Shown here: in pieces, positions 23,173 to 33,994 of the stretch
How the letters are laid out: each line of letters starts with the position of its first letter
Numbering within the stretch: position 1 is the first letter of the stretch
Assembly (NCBI GenBank): GCA_964017185.1
Contig: OZ024876.1
Location: 28,550,278 to 28,614,277 of the forward strand
Length of the DNA stretch: 64,000 nt
Source of the DNA: Rugalucina vietnamica
Lineage: Eukaryota; Mollusca; Bivalvia; Lucinida; Lucinidae
Direction: 5' to 3'
Notes under the pieces: model-generated
Told to the model about the DNA's origin: nothing
Database searches by the model: none
What the model saw: the letters and a program-made list of their open reading frames with translations, nothing else
Translations under genes and position numbers: made by a program

Positions 23173-24136
23173 TTATATAAATAATGTAACATTAATTTTA
23201 AGGTATCTTAGGTCTGAATCTTTATGAATCTATGAATCCTATCAAAATTATTCAGTTTATGCATTGGTTATGAATGTGTGTTACCAGCCCCCCTCCCCCC
23301 ATACAAACACACACCCAGAGCTGGGATACCAGGGAGTTTGACTTTTCATCCAGCAAGCTTTTCACTGGGGGGGGGGGGGGGACAGTCATTTAATGATGAC
23401 GGGTAAAAGTCCTGCTAATTCCCCCCTAGTCTGTTAAGTTTTCATTACACTGCCAAATTTATATAGGCTCAAACCCTTTGGTAGGATGTCATAAAACCTC
23501 TAATCAGTTTAAAGTAAAAATGCTTTATGATACATGTAAGTTGTTGTCAAAGTGTGGGTAAAAGGAAATTATACAGCAGTAAAACATTTTTGACAACTGT
23601 ATTCTCTAGGTGAGATTTGAGCAGGTAAAAAAATAATACCAGTCTAGGGAAGACAACCTGCTGGAAATTCTGACCAATCAGCGATAATCTAACGGATTAA
23701 AAACGGTGCATTGACGAAAATGCTCTCGGACAAAATGTCCGACCTGACCAGCTTGCTCCCGGACATCTAGAATTTGTTCCGGACTATGTCCGAGGGCCGA
23801 CGCCAATTGAAACTGAATCCCTGAGAAAGATCAAATATAATGCATATTTTTATGACTAGCCATAAAATCAGTCAGTCTGACATTTCTATTTTAATAAATT
23901 TCACATTAGCAAGATTACATCTCTGTGATTTGAAAATAAATCCTGTAATTTTCTAAATTCGCAACAGAAGCCAATGCAGTGATGAGGCCCATGCTCTAAT
24001 TCATATTTTCATAGATGCTATCTTCTTTATATTAAATGCTATGTATGAAATTAAGCCCAATGCGCGCCTATTTTACGACAAAGTTGAATGATATAAATAC
24101 AACTTTCACATTGCAGTCTCATTGAATGGACACTTA
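23173..24136. other. SCAPER intron without recognised genes
   Basis: Contains a C-run (23288-23298), a G-run (23368-23380), and a small cluster of TCCGGAC/GTCCGA motifs at 23727-23800 that can form short hairpins. No coding signal. Confidence 0.3.
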
Positions 24137-24806
24137 TGCGACAATTTTGTGAATTTTGGCCCAGTTTTGCAAATCTATCTCACCACTGTCGCATGATAGT
24201 TGTGAGACACTTGTGCGACAGTCGCACAGTGAGACAGTGTGTCTCATGACATTTGTATGAATGGCGCTTAGTTTTATTTCTCGCCACATAGTCGTGAGTT
24301 GTTCGCATGTTTTCTCAAGACTGTTGCAAGACTGCTGTACGACATTTGTACATCAGGAAAATATATCCGTGCAATGCATACCCCCTAATACCCCACTATT
24401 ATATAGCAAAACTGGGGTACGCAGGGGTATACCTGTTTTTCTTATATTTGCTCCAAAACATAGATTGTGGGTACTCGTTAGAACCGCCTCAACGAGGCGG
24501 TTCTAACGAGTACCCACAATCTATGTTTTGAGCCAAAAAATTTCAATATATTGCATGGGCAAGTTTTCGTAATGTATGTTTGCCAAAATTTTGTGACAAC
24601 AGGTTCGCGACACTTGCATGAACGTCGTAGGACTATTGTACGACAGTCGCGCAACAGGTTCATGGATATTTTGGCCAATAATTTGCATAAATTTTTTTAA
24701 CGTGTATAAAACCTTAGGCACTAGTTCGTAAGACATGAAAATTCTCAAGACACTTGCACAAGTGTCGTGCTAAAGTTCTGCGACTAAATTCACAAAACAG
24801 TCGCGT
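24137..24806. mobile_element. Inverted-repeat element rich in TGCGAC motifs, split by a MITE B
   Basis: Left end TGCGACAATTTTGTGAATT and right end AATTCACAAAACAGTCGCG are inverted repeats, and inner blocks ACACTTGTGCGACAG and TTGCACAAGTGTCGTGC also pair. Removing the MITE B copy at 24351-24574 leaves an element of about 450 bp full of CGACAGTCGC-type motifs. Confidence 0.6.
24351..24574. mobile_element. MITE family B nested in another inverted-repeat element
   Basis: A compact copy with CATCAGGAAAATATATCCG at one end, GGGCAAGTTTTCGTAATG at the other, and a long perfect hairpin around CCGCCTCAACGAGGCGG. Confidence 0.82.
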
Positions 24807-24999
24807 GGAATTAGCATGCCAGTGAGATACTAGCTTAAGGGGTTTGTCTGGTGCATTTCTTATCTAATCACCTCAAACCTATTTAATCCTATCATGGGGT
24901 TGGGGTGCACAATCCAAAGCAGACTTCCATATAGGCTGTTCACTAGAAAACTTTTGCCATAACCATTTCGAAACCATGTAATTGTTTTGTTTTGAAAAT

Positions 25000-25147
25000 G
25001 AACTGAAAATTTTTAATATTTTCGATATTTTTGTTCAAAGTATTGATTGTGGGTACATGGAGAAATAGTGAGAGAAATAACCCCTGTTTCACAATGTAAA
25101 AGTGGGGTACAAGGGGGTATTCATTACTCGGACATGTTTTCTTGATG
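25000..25147. mobile_element. MITE family B, partial, hairpin lost
   Basis: Carries GATTGTGGGTACATG, then AGTGGGGTACAAGGGGGTAT and GGACATGTTTTCTTGATG. The GC-rich hairpin is deleted. Confidence 0.6.
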
Positions 25148-25393
25148 ACAAATTGATGAATTGCTACTGCTTGGAAATCAGGACATATTTCTAAGGGAAT
25201 ATTTTACAGTGTTTTTCTCGGATGATTGAATGAAATAAAAATGTCTATTGAAAGCCACAAGTCTGCCACAAATGGAAAGATTTATACCCAAATTGAATAG
25301 AATTTCAGATGATAATCATGGTCATCCGAAACCTCAACAAATGAATTTGTTTGGACTTCATCATGCGGAAAACACATATCATCAGAGAACAAA

Positions 25394-25630
25394 TAAGCCG
25401 CATCATGAGAAAACCGGATTTTTGCCTATGCGAAAACAAAGGCGCGGATCAGCTTCGCAGAAACTGCGAAGCTGATCCGCACCTTTGTTTTCGCCACATG
25501 GATAGCACAATTCCTCTTCTTCTTAGATCCAAAATTTCAAGCTTCTATCCGTCTTCTGTAGCTGCACAGGCAGGTTTGTGTCGAACATGGTCGGAAACTC
25601 CGAAGACCGCATTTCTTGCGTCACGGCTCA
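25394..25630. mobile_element. MITE family A
   Basis: Left end TAAGCCGCATCATGAGAAAA, right end GCGTCACGGCTCA, perfect hairpin arms. Confidence 0.82.
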
Positions 25631-25904
25631 AATAGTTCCTAGCAAATCCAGTTTGAAATCTGAGCCGCAGACAGAATCATCAATATTTACACAGAAATCT
25701 GATTAATTGACTAAAAATTGGTATGAATTAAAAAAAAGGTCATGGCTTTGTGGAAAATATGGGATTTTGAAATTGTGATAGATAACATCAAGACCAACAT
25801 AAGGCATTGGAAAACCTGACTTCAAGGTTTCCAACGGTTCTGATGGAATATGGAGGCTTGAAAGTTTGGAGTTCGGAAGTAACAATTTCCTAGCAAAAAA
25901 CTAA

Positions 25905-26118
25905 TGAGCCACGTCAATGTGAAAACCAACACTGTGGTTTCCGAACAGGTCCAACACAAATCAGGCTGTACAGTCACAGAAGCAGCCTAGAAGCTTGAAA
26001 TCTTGCATTCAAGAAGAAGAGGAAGTGTACTATCCATGTAGCGAAACAAACGCGCGAAGCTGATCTGCGACTTTGTTTTTGCTTATGCAAATTCTTGGTT
26101 TTCTCATGAGATGGCTCA
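25905..26118. mobile_element. MITE family A with a collapsed hairpin
   Basis: Ends are intact, but the stem is reduced to CGCGCGAAGCTGATCTGCG. Confidence 0.75.
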
Positions 26119-26155
26119 AATGCTGATCAGCTGGGCAATAACTTGGGCCCCCCCC

Positions 26156-26198
26156 AAACACACAAACAAACACACACACGCACACACACACACACACT
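26156..26198. repeat. (CA)n microsatellite
   Basis: A CA-rich run with ACAAACAAAC and ACACGC interruptions. Confidence 0.9.
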
Positions 26199-26270
26199 GA
26201 CACTGTTCCCCACCACGGATTAATTTCATTTTTATATATCTCCAATTTACTATGCATTTTTACGTAGTCA

Positions 26271-26548
26271 TTTGTAACCACTGCTCCCCCACCTACGGGG
26301 AAGGGCGAGGATTATGACTTTTCAGCTTTCAGTGCCCTGCTATAAGCCCCATGCCCAGGGGGCAAAACGAAGGTCAAAACTTTGCTCTTTGCCCCTCCCT
26401 TAGCAATAGAAAATGTCCCTGGGGGTAAGGATCTTAATGTCAAAACCCCCCTCATTTCCCCTGCACTTGAAAAGTAATTGCCCCGCCTTTTAGCCCGGCT
26501 ATCCCCCACCCTTCCCCATAGGTAGGGGGGAGGGGCAGTGGTTACAAA
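26271..26548. mobile_element. G/C-run MITE with inverted ends
   Basis: Left TTTGTAACCACTGCTCCCCC is the inverted counterpart of the right end GGGGCAGTGGTTACAAA, and the pairing continues into ACGGGGAAGGG and CCCTTCCCC. The 278-bp element has no coding capacity. Confidence 0.68.
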
Positions 26549-26662
26549 TCACTGGTACTTAACAAGCTACAGTTGCACAGTTATTAGAGCACCCTCTTTG
26601 GGATTGTATGTCCTGCGTAAGTACCAAATCACAACAAACAAAAAGTGTTAATAATGGTGCTG

Positions 26663-26965
26663 CCACTGCACATGCCGATTTCTGTCAGACCTTGTCCCGA
26701 GGGTATAAAACTTTTTTCTTGCTCAGCTCAGCTGAGACTAAAACTTATCCTGCTCATAAATCTTAAAATGCCAACTATTGTTGGCATTTTAACATTTATC
26801 AGCAGGATAAGTTACAGACTTTTGAGTTCTTAACCTGAAATTTCAATTAATTTGTGCTATTTCATTATTTTTGAGCAGTTTACATTTCATGCTCAGCTGA
26901 GTTGAGCGTGAAAAAAGTTTTATATCCTCGGGGGCCTGGTCGGAAACCACCCTGAAGATCGGTTT
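26663..26965. mobile_element. MITE family A fragment split by another MITE
   Basis: CATGCCGATTTCTGTCAGACC on the left and CCTGGTCGGAAACCACCC on the right are contiguous in intact family A copies. They are separated here by the element at 26696-26933. Confidence 0.6.
26696..26933. mobile_element. MITE with multi-stem palindromes, nested
   Basis: Ends CCCGAGGGTATAAAACTTTT and AAAAGTTTTATATCCTCGGG are inverted repeats, extended inward by GCTCAGCTCAGCTGAG and GCTCAGCTGAGTTGAGC. An inner palindrome AAAATGCCAACTATTGTTGG closes with CATTTTA, and AACTTATCCTGCT pairs with AGCAGGATAAGTT. It sits inside a family A remnant. Confidence 0.7.
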
Positions 26966-26985
26966 ACATAGCTCACAGTCTCTTT

Positions 26986-27264
26986 CATAAGGAAAACATG
27001 TCCATGCAATGAATACCCCCTTAAACCCCACTTTTGTATAGTAAAACTGGGATTTGCAGGGGTATACCTATTTTTCTTATTTTTGCTCCAAAACATAGAT
27101 TGTGGGTACTCGTTAGAACCGCCTCGCCGCCTCGCTGAGGCGGTTCTAACGTGTACCCACAATCTAGTACAAATAAGAAAAAAGTTGAAATTTTTCTACT
27201 GAAATTTTTCATTTTTTACAACTTTTGAAATCACTGTATATTGCATGGGCAAGTTTTCGTAATG
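26986..27264. mobile_element. MITE family B next to a SCAPER acceptor
   Basis: A near-complete copy; the loop of the hairpin has an extra GCCGCCTC. Its end (CGTAATG) lies 16 bp upstream of the exon at 27281. Confidence 0.8.
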
Positions 27265-27280
27265 AATGGTGTCCTTTCAG

Positions 27281-27341
27281 GAGAAACAGCTGGAGGCTCA
27301 ACAACAGAAGTTATCTGCCCCTAATCCAAAGAAAGGAGCAG
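27281..27341 (+). CDS. SCAPER: SCAPER exon (second from last)
   Basis: A 61-bp exon after GTCCTTTCAG and before a consensus donor GTAAGT. It starts in phase 0, as required by the exon at 15628, and leaves one G to complete a GAC codon with the next exon. The peptide EKQLEAQQQKLSAPNPKKGA is polar and lies where human SCAPER has a poorly conserved linker, so the assignment rests on phase, splice sites and position. It follows an 11.5 kb intron. Confidence 0.75.
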
Positions 27342-27356
27342 GTAAGTGATACAATT

Positions 27357-27510
27357 TGAGCCTCCACATGAGAAAACCAACAATTTTGGTTTCTGACTGG
27401 CAGGGCCGACACAAACCAGCCTGTATTGCAGCCTAGAAGCTTGAAATTTAAGAAGAGGCATTGTACTATCTGTATGGTGAAAACAAAGGCCCTGATCAGC
27501 CGTATCATTC
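27357..27510. mobile_element. MITE family A, 3'-truncated, 15 bp after a SCAPER donor
   Basis: Left end TGAGCCTCCACATGAGAAAA to CAAAGGCCCTGATCAGCCG, where a second copy takes over. Confidence 0.68.
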
Positions 27511-27511
27511 G

Positions 27512-27748
27512 AGCCAATGCATCAAAACGCCAACAGTCTGCATATGCAAAAACAAAGGCGCAGATCAGCTTTGCTGTAACTAAGAAATACTGCGAAGCTG
27601 ATCAGCGCCTTTGTTTTTGCTTCACAGATAGTACAGTTCCCCTATTTCTTAAATCCAAAATTTCAAGTTTCTAACCTGCTTTTGGGACTGTACAGGGCGG
27701 TTTGTGTGGACCTCGTTGGAAACGCAAATTGTTGGTTTTCTCGTGCAA
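27512..27748. mobile_element. MITE family A
   Basis: Follows the truncated copy directly, in opposite orientation. The left end is diverged (GAGCCAATGCATCAAAACGCC) and the hairpin contains an extra AACTAAGAAATACT. Confidence 0.72.
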
Positions 27749-27896
27749 ACAAAAGGCTTTAAGCATACATTTTCATGGATAGAAGTACATATAATCAATG
27801 TCTGTATATTTTTAAGGACTGGCAGTCATACTAAATATGTTATTCTCATTAACTTTGAAAATATTATTATTGTTATTATTATTTTTAGCTCACCTG

Positions 27897-30203
27897 AGCA
27901 GAAGGCTCACAAGGTGAGGCTCACAAGGTGAGCTTATAGTACAGTAGTCGAGCCGCCGTCCGTCCGTCCGTCCACACTTCCAAATACAAATATCTTCGCA
28001 ACTAGTCAGCCAATTGCAATCAAATTTTATCAAAAGCATCATTGGGAAGGGGGAAAGGCTGCATAATGTTTTGAGCCAGGTCGGATCAAACCTCTGGTTT
28101 CCATGGCAACAGATAGCTCCCATTGAGTTATAATTGAGAAAATGTTGTGGCCACTCTAGCAACTTCATTTTTGATTGGATCTTCTTCATTCTTGGTAATA
28201 ACAAGGACAACCATAACATCTTGGATGAGTTCGAATTTTGCTAGGTTCGACCTCAGATTGCGGAGTTAGCTGCCCTTGAGCGTCTGGAAAAATCCCCATA
28301 GACTTATAATGGGAAAAATGTTATGGCCACTCTAGCGCCATTATTTTTCAGTGGATCTTCTTCATTCTTGCAGGTAACAAGGACAACTATAATATCTCGG
28401 ATGGGTTAGAATTTCAGCTAGATCCGACCTCTGACTGTGGAGTTAGCTGCCCTTGAGTGTTTGAAAAATCATTATTTGTGTTGTGGACACTCTAGAGCCT
28501 TCAATTTTGATTGGATCTTCTTCATACTCGGAAGTAACAAGGATAGCCATAAGGTCTCGGATGAGTTCGAATTTCAGCCAGCTCTGACCCTTGACTGCAG
28601 AGTTATCTGCCCTTGACTGTGTGAAAAATCAATATTTAGTGTTGTGGCCACTCTAGCGCCTTCATTTTTATTCGGATCTTCTTTATTCTTGGAAGTAACA
28701 AGGACATCTGTTACATCTCGGATGAGTTCGAATTTTGACCAGATCCGACCTCTGACTGCAGAGTTATCTGCCCTTGAGTGTTTGAAAAATCTATATTTAG
28801 TGTTGTGGCCACGCTAGCACCTTCATTTTTATTCGGTTCTTCATTATTCTTGGAAGTAACAAGGACATCCATAACATCTTGGATGAGATCGAATTTCGAC
28901 CAGATCCAACCTCTGACTGCGGAGTTATCTGCCCTTGAGTGTTTGAAAAATCAATATTTTGTGTTGTGGCCACTCTAGCATCTTTGTTTTTAGTGGATCT
29001 TCTTCATTCTTGCAGGTAACAAGGATAACTACAATATCTAGGATGAGTTTGAATTTTGGCCAGATCCGACCTCTGACTGTGGAGTTAGCTGCCCTTTAGT
29101 GTTTGAAAAATCAATATTTTGTATTGTGGCCACTCTAGCGCCTTCAATTTTGATTGGGTCTTCTTCATTCTTGGAAGTAACAAGGATAACCATAACATCT
29201 TGGATGAGTTCAAATTTGAGCCAGATTTGACCCTGGACTGCGGAGTTAGCTGCCCTTGAATGTTTGAAAAATCAATTTTTAGTGTTGTGGCCACTCCAGC
29301 GTCTTCAATTTTGATCACATCTTCATTCTTGGTAGTAACAAGGATAACTATAACATCTTGGATGAGTTGAATTTCAGCCAGACCCAACCCTTGACTGCGG
29401 AGTTAGCTGCCCTTGAGTGTTTGAAAAATTGATATTTATTGTTTTGGCCACTGTTAGCTGCCCTTTAGTGTTTGAAAATTCAATATTTTGTATTGTGGCC
29501 ACTCTAGCGCCTTCAATTTTGATTGGATCTTCTTCATTCTTGGAAGTAACAAGGATAACCATAACATCTTGGATGAGTTCAAATTTGAGCCAGATTTGAC
29601 CCTGGACTGCGGAGTTAGCTGCCCTTGAATGTTTGAAAAATCAATTTTTAGTGTTGTGGCCACTCCAGCGTCTTCAATTTTGATCAGATCTTCTTCATTC
29701 TTGGTAGTAACAAGGACATCCATAACATCTCGGATGAGTTCGAATTTTGACCAAACCGACCTCTCACTATGGAGTTATCTGCCCTTGAGTGTTTGAAAAA
29801 TTGATATTTGTTGTTTTGGCCACTGTAGCACCTTCAATTTTGATCGGATCTTCTTCATTCGTGGAAGTAACAAGAACATTCATAACATCTTGGATGAGGT
29901 CGAATTTCAGCCAGATCCGATCGACGACTGTGGAGTTAGCTGCCCTTGAGTGTCTGAAAAATCAATATTTAGTGTTGTGGGCACTCTAGCACCTTCAATT
30001 TTGATCGGATCTTCTTCATTCTTGGAAGTAACAAGGATAACAATAACATCTTGGATGAGTTCAATTTTAGCCGTATTGGACTCTTGCCTGTTTAGTTAGC
30101 TGCCCTTGAATATATTTAAAAAAAAAACAAAAAAAAAAAACACTTGTCCAGTGACTGTACTTGTTGACCCTCAGGTGAGCGATCGTTGCCCTTGGGCTAC
30201 TTG
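27897..30203 (+). mobile_element. Helitron-like element with central tandem repeats, copy 3 (variant subfamily)
   Basis: 5' end AGCTCACCTGAGCAGAAGG with a small duplication of GGCTCACAAGGTGAG. 3' end CAGGTGAGCG, then TTGCCCTTGGGC and CTTG. The central unit differs from the other copies: about 12 repeats of roughly 165 bp carrying TGTGGCCACTCTAGC, GATCTTCTTCATTCTTGG, ACATCTTGGATGAGTTC and GAGTTAGCTGCCCTTGA. It occupies most of the last SCAPER intron. A GTTTCCATGGCAAC X-box-like site is at 28097-28110. Confidence 0.75.
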
Positions 30204-30265
30204 TTACATTTATTATTATGATTACATATAATTATTATTATCATTCCTCTTATTTTTATTTTCAG

Positions 30266-30372
30266 ACAAGGAGAAGCGGGAGGCCAAGGAGGGAGAATTG
30301 CGGATGATTTTAGGGGCCAGATTTCCTGTTGAACAGTGGACTGCTGCACAGGAATACTTCAAGGTCACATGA
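30266..30372 (+). CDS. SCAPER: SCAPER last coding exon and stop
   Basis: Opens after TTTTATTTTCAG; with the G of the previous exon it reads DKEKREAKEGELRMILGARF, then PVEQWTAAQEYFKVT and TGA at 30370. The final part matches the human C-terminal ANRFPQQAWEEARQFF pattern as remembered (RFP, W, then aromatic pair). No AATAAA was noted in the 50 bp before the MITE that starts at 30430, so the 3' UTR probably includes MITE sequence. Confidence 0.85.
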
Positions 30373-30429
30373 CCTGATGGACAACGTCACTTGACCTTGG
30401 GACCTGATGGACATGTGTTATTAACTATA

Positions 30430-30648
30430 TAAGCCACATCATGAGAAAACCAACAAAACTGCATATGCCAAAACAAAGACACTGATCAGCCACAGTAAAT
30501 GCGAAGCTGATCAGCCCCTTTGTTTTCACTACACGGATAGTACAATTCCTCTACTTTCTAAATCCAAAATTTCCCGTCTCTAGCTATATTCTGTACTTGT
30601 ACTGCTGGGTTTGTGTCGAACCTGTTGGTTTTCTTACGTCATGGCTCA
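30430..30648. mobile_element. MITE family A, probably in the SCAPER 3' UTR
   Basis: Begins 58 bp after the stop codon. Ends TAAGCCACATCATGAGAAAA and TTACGTCATGGCTCA; the distal part before the right end is shortened. Confidence 0.75.
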
Positions 30649-30798
30649 AATTATTATTCTGTCTCAGTTACAAACTGAAGTTAAAGCAATATTATTCTGT
30701 GAGATTTGATCTCATGTTGAGATGTGGCACAATTTCTATGAGATTGCTTTTTCTCACTCATCAGACAAGCATATTCCTTTGTATGCCTGTCAGAGATT

Positions 30799-31023
30799 TG
30801 AGCGGCCCCATGGGAAAACCAACAATCTGCATAGGCAAAAACAAAGGTGCAGATCAGCCGCGAAGCTGATCAGCGCCTTTGTTTTTGCTACTCGGATAGT
30901 ACAATTCCTCTTCTACTTAAATCCGAAATTTCAAGCTTCTAGCTCTTTTCTGTGCTTGTACAGGCCGGTTTGTGCCGGACCTGTTCGGAAACCACATTGT
31001 TGGTTTTCCCACGAGACGGCTCA
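30799..31023. mobile_element. MITE family A
   Basis: Both ends are intact. The stem is shortened to CAGATCAGCCGCGAAGCTGA. Confidence 0.82.
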
Positions 31024-31213
31024 TTTTTCTATCCCAGTACTAGTTGTTTTTTGCAGTCTCAAAATGTCACTCATTTCTGTATTGTACACCTCTTGTGCTT
31101 GACAAGCTGGGTGTCATCTGTCAGAGACAAAAATACCCTTGCAGGTGTTAATTTCAGGAAGTTATCAAGAGCGATTGTAGTCTGCTGCTTTGATAAAAAT
31201 ATCAAATTTTTAT

Positions 31214-31736
31214 TTAACCTTTAGCATGCTGTAGGCGACTGTGGTCGCCCGTGGAATACCTATCTGTGCCAACTAGAGGCGACTGCGGTCGACAAGAAAA
31301 ACCGCTTTCAAATTTCCCGCACTTTTCGCCCACTGCCTACTTATGAATATTAATGAGCGATGCCCAGACAGTTGCGCATGAAAACAACATGGCGGCTTGT
31401 GGTTTTGGGACGGATTTGTCGGCCGATTTTGATCGGATTTTCGTTATTTTTGCATTAGAAATGCATTTTCAGCGCTTTTTTCGCTGGTAAATGGAAAATT
31501 GGGTGCATTTACACCCGAAATATGACATCGTAACGGTACGTATGATGAATTTTTACGCTAGAAATCGGCGAAACAAAGACTTCCGAAACCGAAAGTAGAT
31601 TTGTTTACTGCGTTTGTTGAATTTATTCAGCTGTTTTTATGGCTCAAAAATTAAGAAAACACGGAAAAAAATTGGAAAAAACGTCAGTGGGCTGCCATAT
31701 TGATTTCACTATATTGCTCAGCATGCTAAAGGTTAA
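31214..31736. mobile_element. piggyBac-like MITE with TTAA ends
   Basis: TTAACCTTTAGCATGCTG and CAGCATGCTAAAGGTTAA form 18-bp perfect inverted ends including TTAA on both sides, the target signature of piggyBac elements, whose ends usually begin CC. The 520-bp inside is CpG-richer than the surroundings. It contains a start in good context at 31390 (AACATGGCGGC) opening a frame of about 35 codons, which could be a remnant of a parent transposase's first exon or a captured promoter-exon. Confidence 0.7.
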
Positions 31737-32337
31737 GTATTCTTTAATCAGTGCACAGTGCTGGCACTTAACTTTTCAAAATAACTTTAAGTTAAGGTAA
31801 CAAAATGTTGTTCTAATGAAACGAAAACAACACATAAACTGCTGAAATTTCCATGTCAAAAATGTGGTGTGCGCTTATTGGAGCATGTGCGCAAATTAGA
31901 ACCAATACGGTATGCTGCAAATTCTATGCACAAAACAAAATTCTCATTTAATGATTTTGAAAGGTGAGAGCAAATACAAATTCTTTTTTTATTAATTTGC
32001 ATATTATGCAAACAAAATGGCTTCCTGAACAGAATTTGAAGTCTATTCAGAGTCGATAAAATGTTTTAAGCAATGGGTGAGCAAAATAATTAATAATGAT
32101 GTTGAAGCCTCATCAATAAAAATCTCAGAGCCTCGGATAAGACTTGAATAACCTGAAAACTTGCCTGAGATTTCCTTGTCTCGGCCTTAACACCATCATA
32201 GATTCTTTAACAGGGCCATTGTCGGCTTTACAAAACTGGTACATCCATGAAACGCCAAAGACGCAGAAAGATAGCCGAAGACGGGAGCCAGCAAAAGCTT
32301 GGGAGGATGTATCCCCCACTCTTTATGGGGTTATATT
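31737..32337. other. Intergenic, nothing recognised
   Basis: AT-rich sequence without a repeat or coding signal that could be supported. Confidence 0.3.
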
Positions 32338-32574
32338 TGAGCCTGTGCATAAGAAAACCAACAATCTTGGTTTCAGATCACGTCTGACACAAACCGGCCT
32401 GTACAGCCACAGAAGAGGGCTAGAAGCTTGAAATTTTGGGTATAAGAAGAGGAGGAATTGTACTATCCGTGCAGCGAAAACAAAGGCGCTGATCAGCTGT
32501 GCAGTTACTGCACAGCTGATCTGCGCCTTTGTTTTTGCCTATGCAGATTGTTAGTTTTCCCATGCGGCAGCTCA
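32338..32574. mobile_element. MITE family A, GTGCAT-ended subtype
   Basis: Ends TGAGCCTGTGCATAAGAAAA and TTTTCCCATGCGGCAGCTCA; the hairpin uses the alternative stem CAGCTGTGCAGTTACTGCA. The copies at 34418 and 51101 share these end features. Confidence 0.82.
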
Positions 32575-33676
32575 TTTAGTAAGGATTTTATTGCACTTTG
32601 AAACCATTTTACCCATAAGATTCTGGTTACAAGGGCACAGCTGTTCATCTTGTCGCATTTGCCGAGGGCTAAGCAAACCATTCCTGTGTTACAAGGCTAG
32701 GCGCGAAGTCATTTTCAAGGCCGTCTGTAGCAAAACACGAGATCATAACTAATGAAGTAATGTTCTGTTTGAAAACCGCAGTGTCTGAAAATTCTTTTAA
32801 TAACATGATTCAGTTTCTCGCAAATGTAAAACTGTAGGATGTTAAAGTCGGAGATTTATTTTTAACTGTCTGTTTAACAAAAGCAGAAAAAATTCATGCA
32901 ATCTTTAGAATATGGATTTTTTTTTTTTTTTTTTTTTTGTTGTTGTTGTTTTTTCAAAATTGTGTGGAATAACTTGCTACAACGTTGTTTCAGATGACAG
33001 TCATTCAAAATCCGTCATTTACATTCTTGTAAAAGGGACACGGGTGTCCAAACTACACTGCATCATAAGCATAACAACTGAATTTTACACCTTTTGCTGA
33101 TGGACCAAATTTGCGTTTATCATAAATTATGTTGTCGCATGAAAAGTGGATATTTGGCAGAAAAGTGAAAAAAAAAAAATTGTTAGCCGAAAATGGAAAA
33201 GTGTGGTCCGGCCAAAACCATATTTGGTCCAAAAAGTGGTTCGGCTTTGGCCGGTCTGCCGTCGATGGCCTTGTTTAAGTAATATAGTATATGTCACATT
33301 TATGATGTTTTAAAAGATAACCGAATCCTCCAGAAGTATTGGACCAAAATGCATCACAGATCTGAAAAATAAAAATTATGTTATTCAAAGTGATAATATA
33401 CACATACATGTATGTTTATTAAACTGTGTTACATAGAGTTACTGAGTGATTTTGTATGAATTGACTGTTGTTGTAATGTTTTTATGAGTATTGTTTGTAT
33501 TGTATTTTATGTCTAATAAATAGAGGTATAAAACAGGGTGCCCAAGGTCAGGGAAGGTCATGGAATTGTCATGGAAATTTTACAATAGTCCTGAAATTTC
33601 GGACTTCCAGCCACAAGTCCAAGAGGCCGGAGTATTTTGAAAAGCATTGCAAAGATATCAAGAAATATGGCCATCA
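32575..33676. other. Intergenic, nothing recognised
   Basis: Includes a T-run at 32917-32938. No gene, SINE or MITE could be supported. Confidence 0.3.
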
Positions 33677-33902
33677 GGGCCCAGTTGTTCAAAACTAACA
33701 ACGTTGTTAGTTAACGTTTCGTAATACAAATGCACTGTTATTTTTTGTTGAAAAAATGTGAGAATCCTTTGCACTGCAAAGGATTCTCACATTTTTTCAA
33801 CAAAAAATAACAGTGTATTTGTTACTTTTGCTGATATTTGCTTAACAAATTTATGTCTTAACGATATCGTTAAGCTAACGATTCTTTGAACCACTGGGTC
33901 CA
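33677..33902. mobile_element. MITE family C
   Basis: Shorter than copy 1 because the TTAAAATTTCAAAC block next to the left end is missing. The hairpin GAATCCTTTGCACTGCAAAG is perfect. Confidence 0.82.
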
Positions 33903-33903
33903 G

Positions 33904-33994
33904 GATAACATGTCTGTGAAATAAATATTCCTTTATAACCCACTTATATATAGTAAAATTGGGGTCTACAGGGGTATACATTTATTTTGAGCTA
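33904..33994. mobile_element. MITE family B, end fragment
   Basis: Only ACATGTCTGTGAAATAAATA, ATATATAGTAAAATTGGGGT and ACAGGGGTATAC remain. It abuts the family C copy. Confidence 0.6.

Noticed and set aside
26030..26281. Val/Cys-rich 83-codon frame
   Set aside because: Its core is the translated CA microsatellite and its end is a MITE.
29085..29989. Repeated frames of 60-100 codons rich in charged residues
   Set aside because: They follow the 165-bp central unit of the Helitron-like element on both strands, so they are by-products of the repeat.
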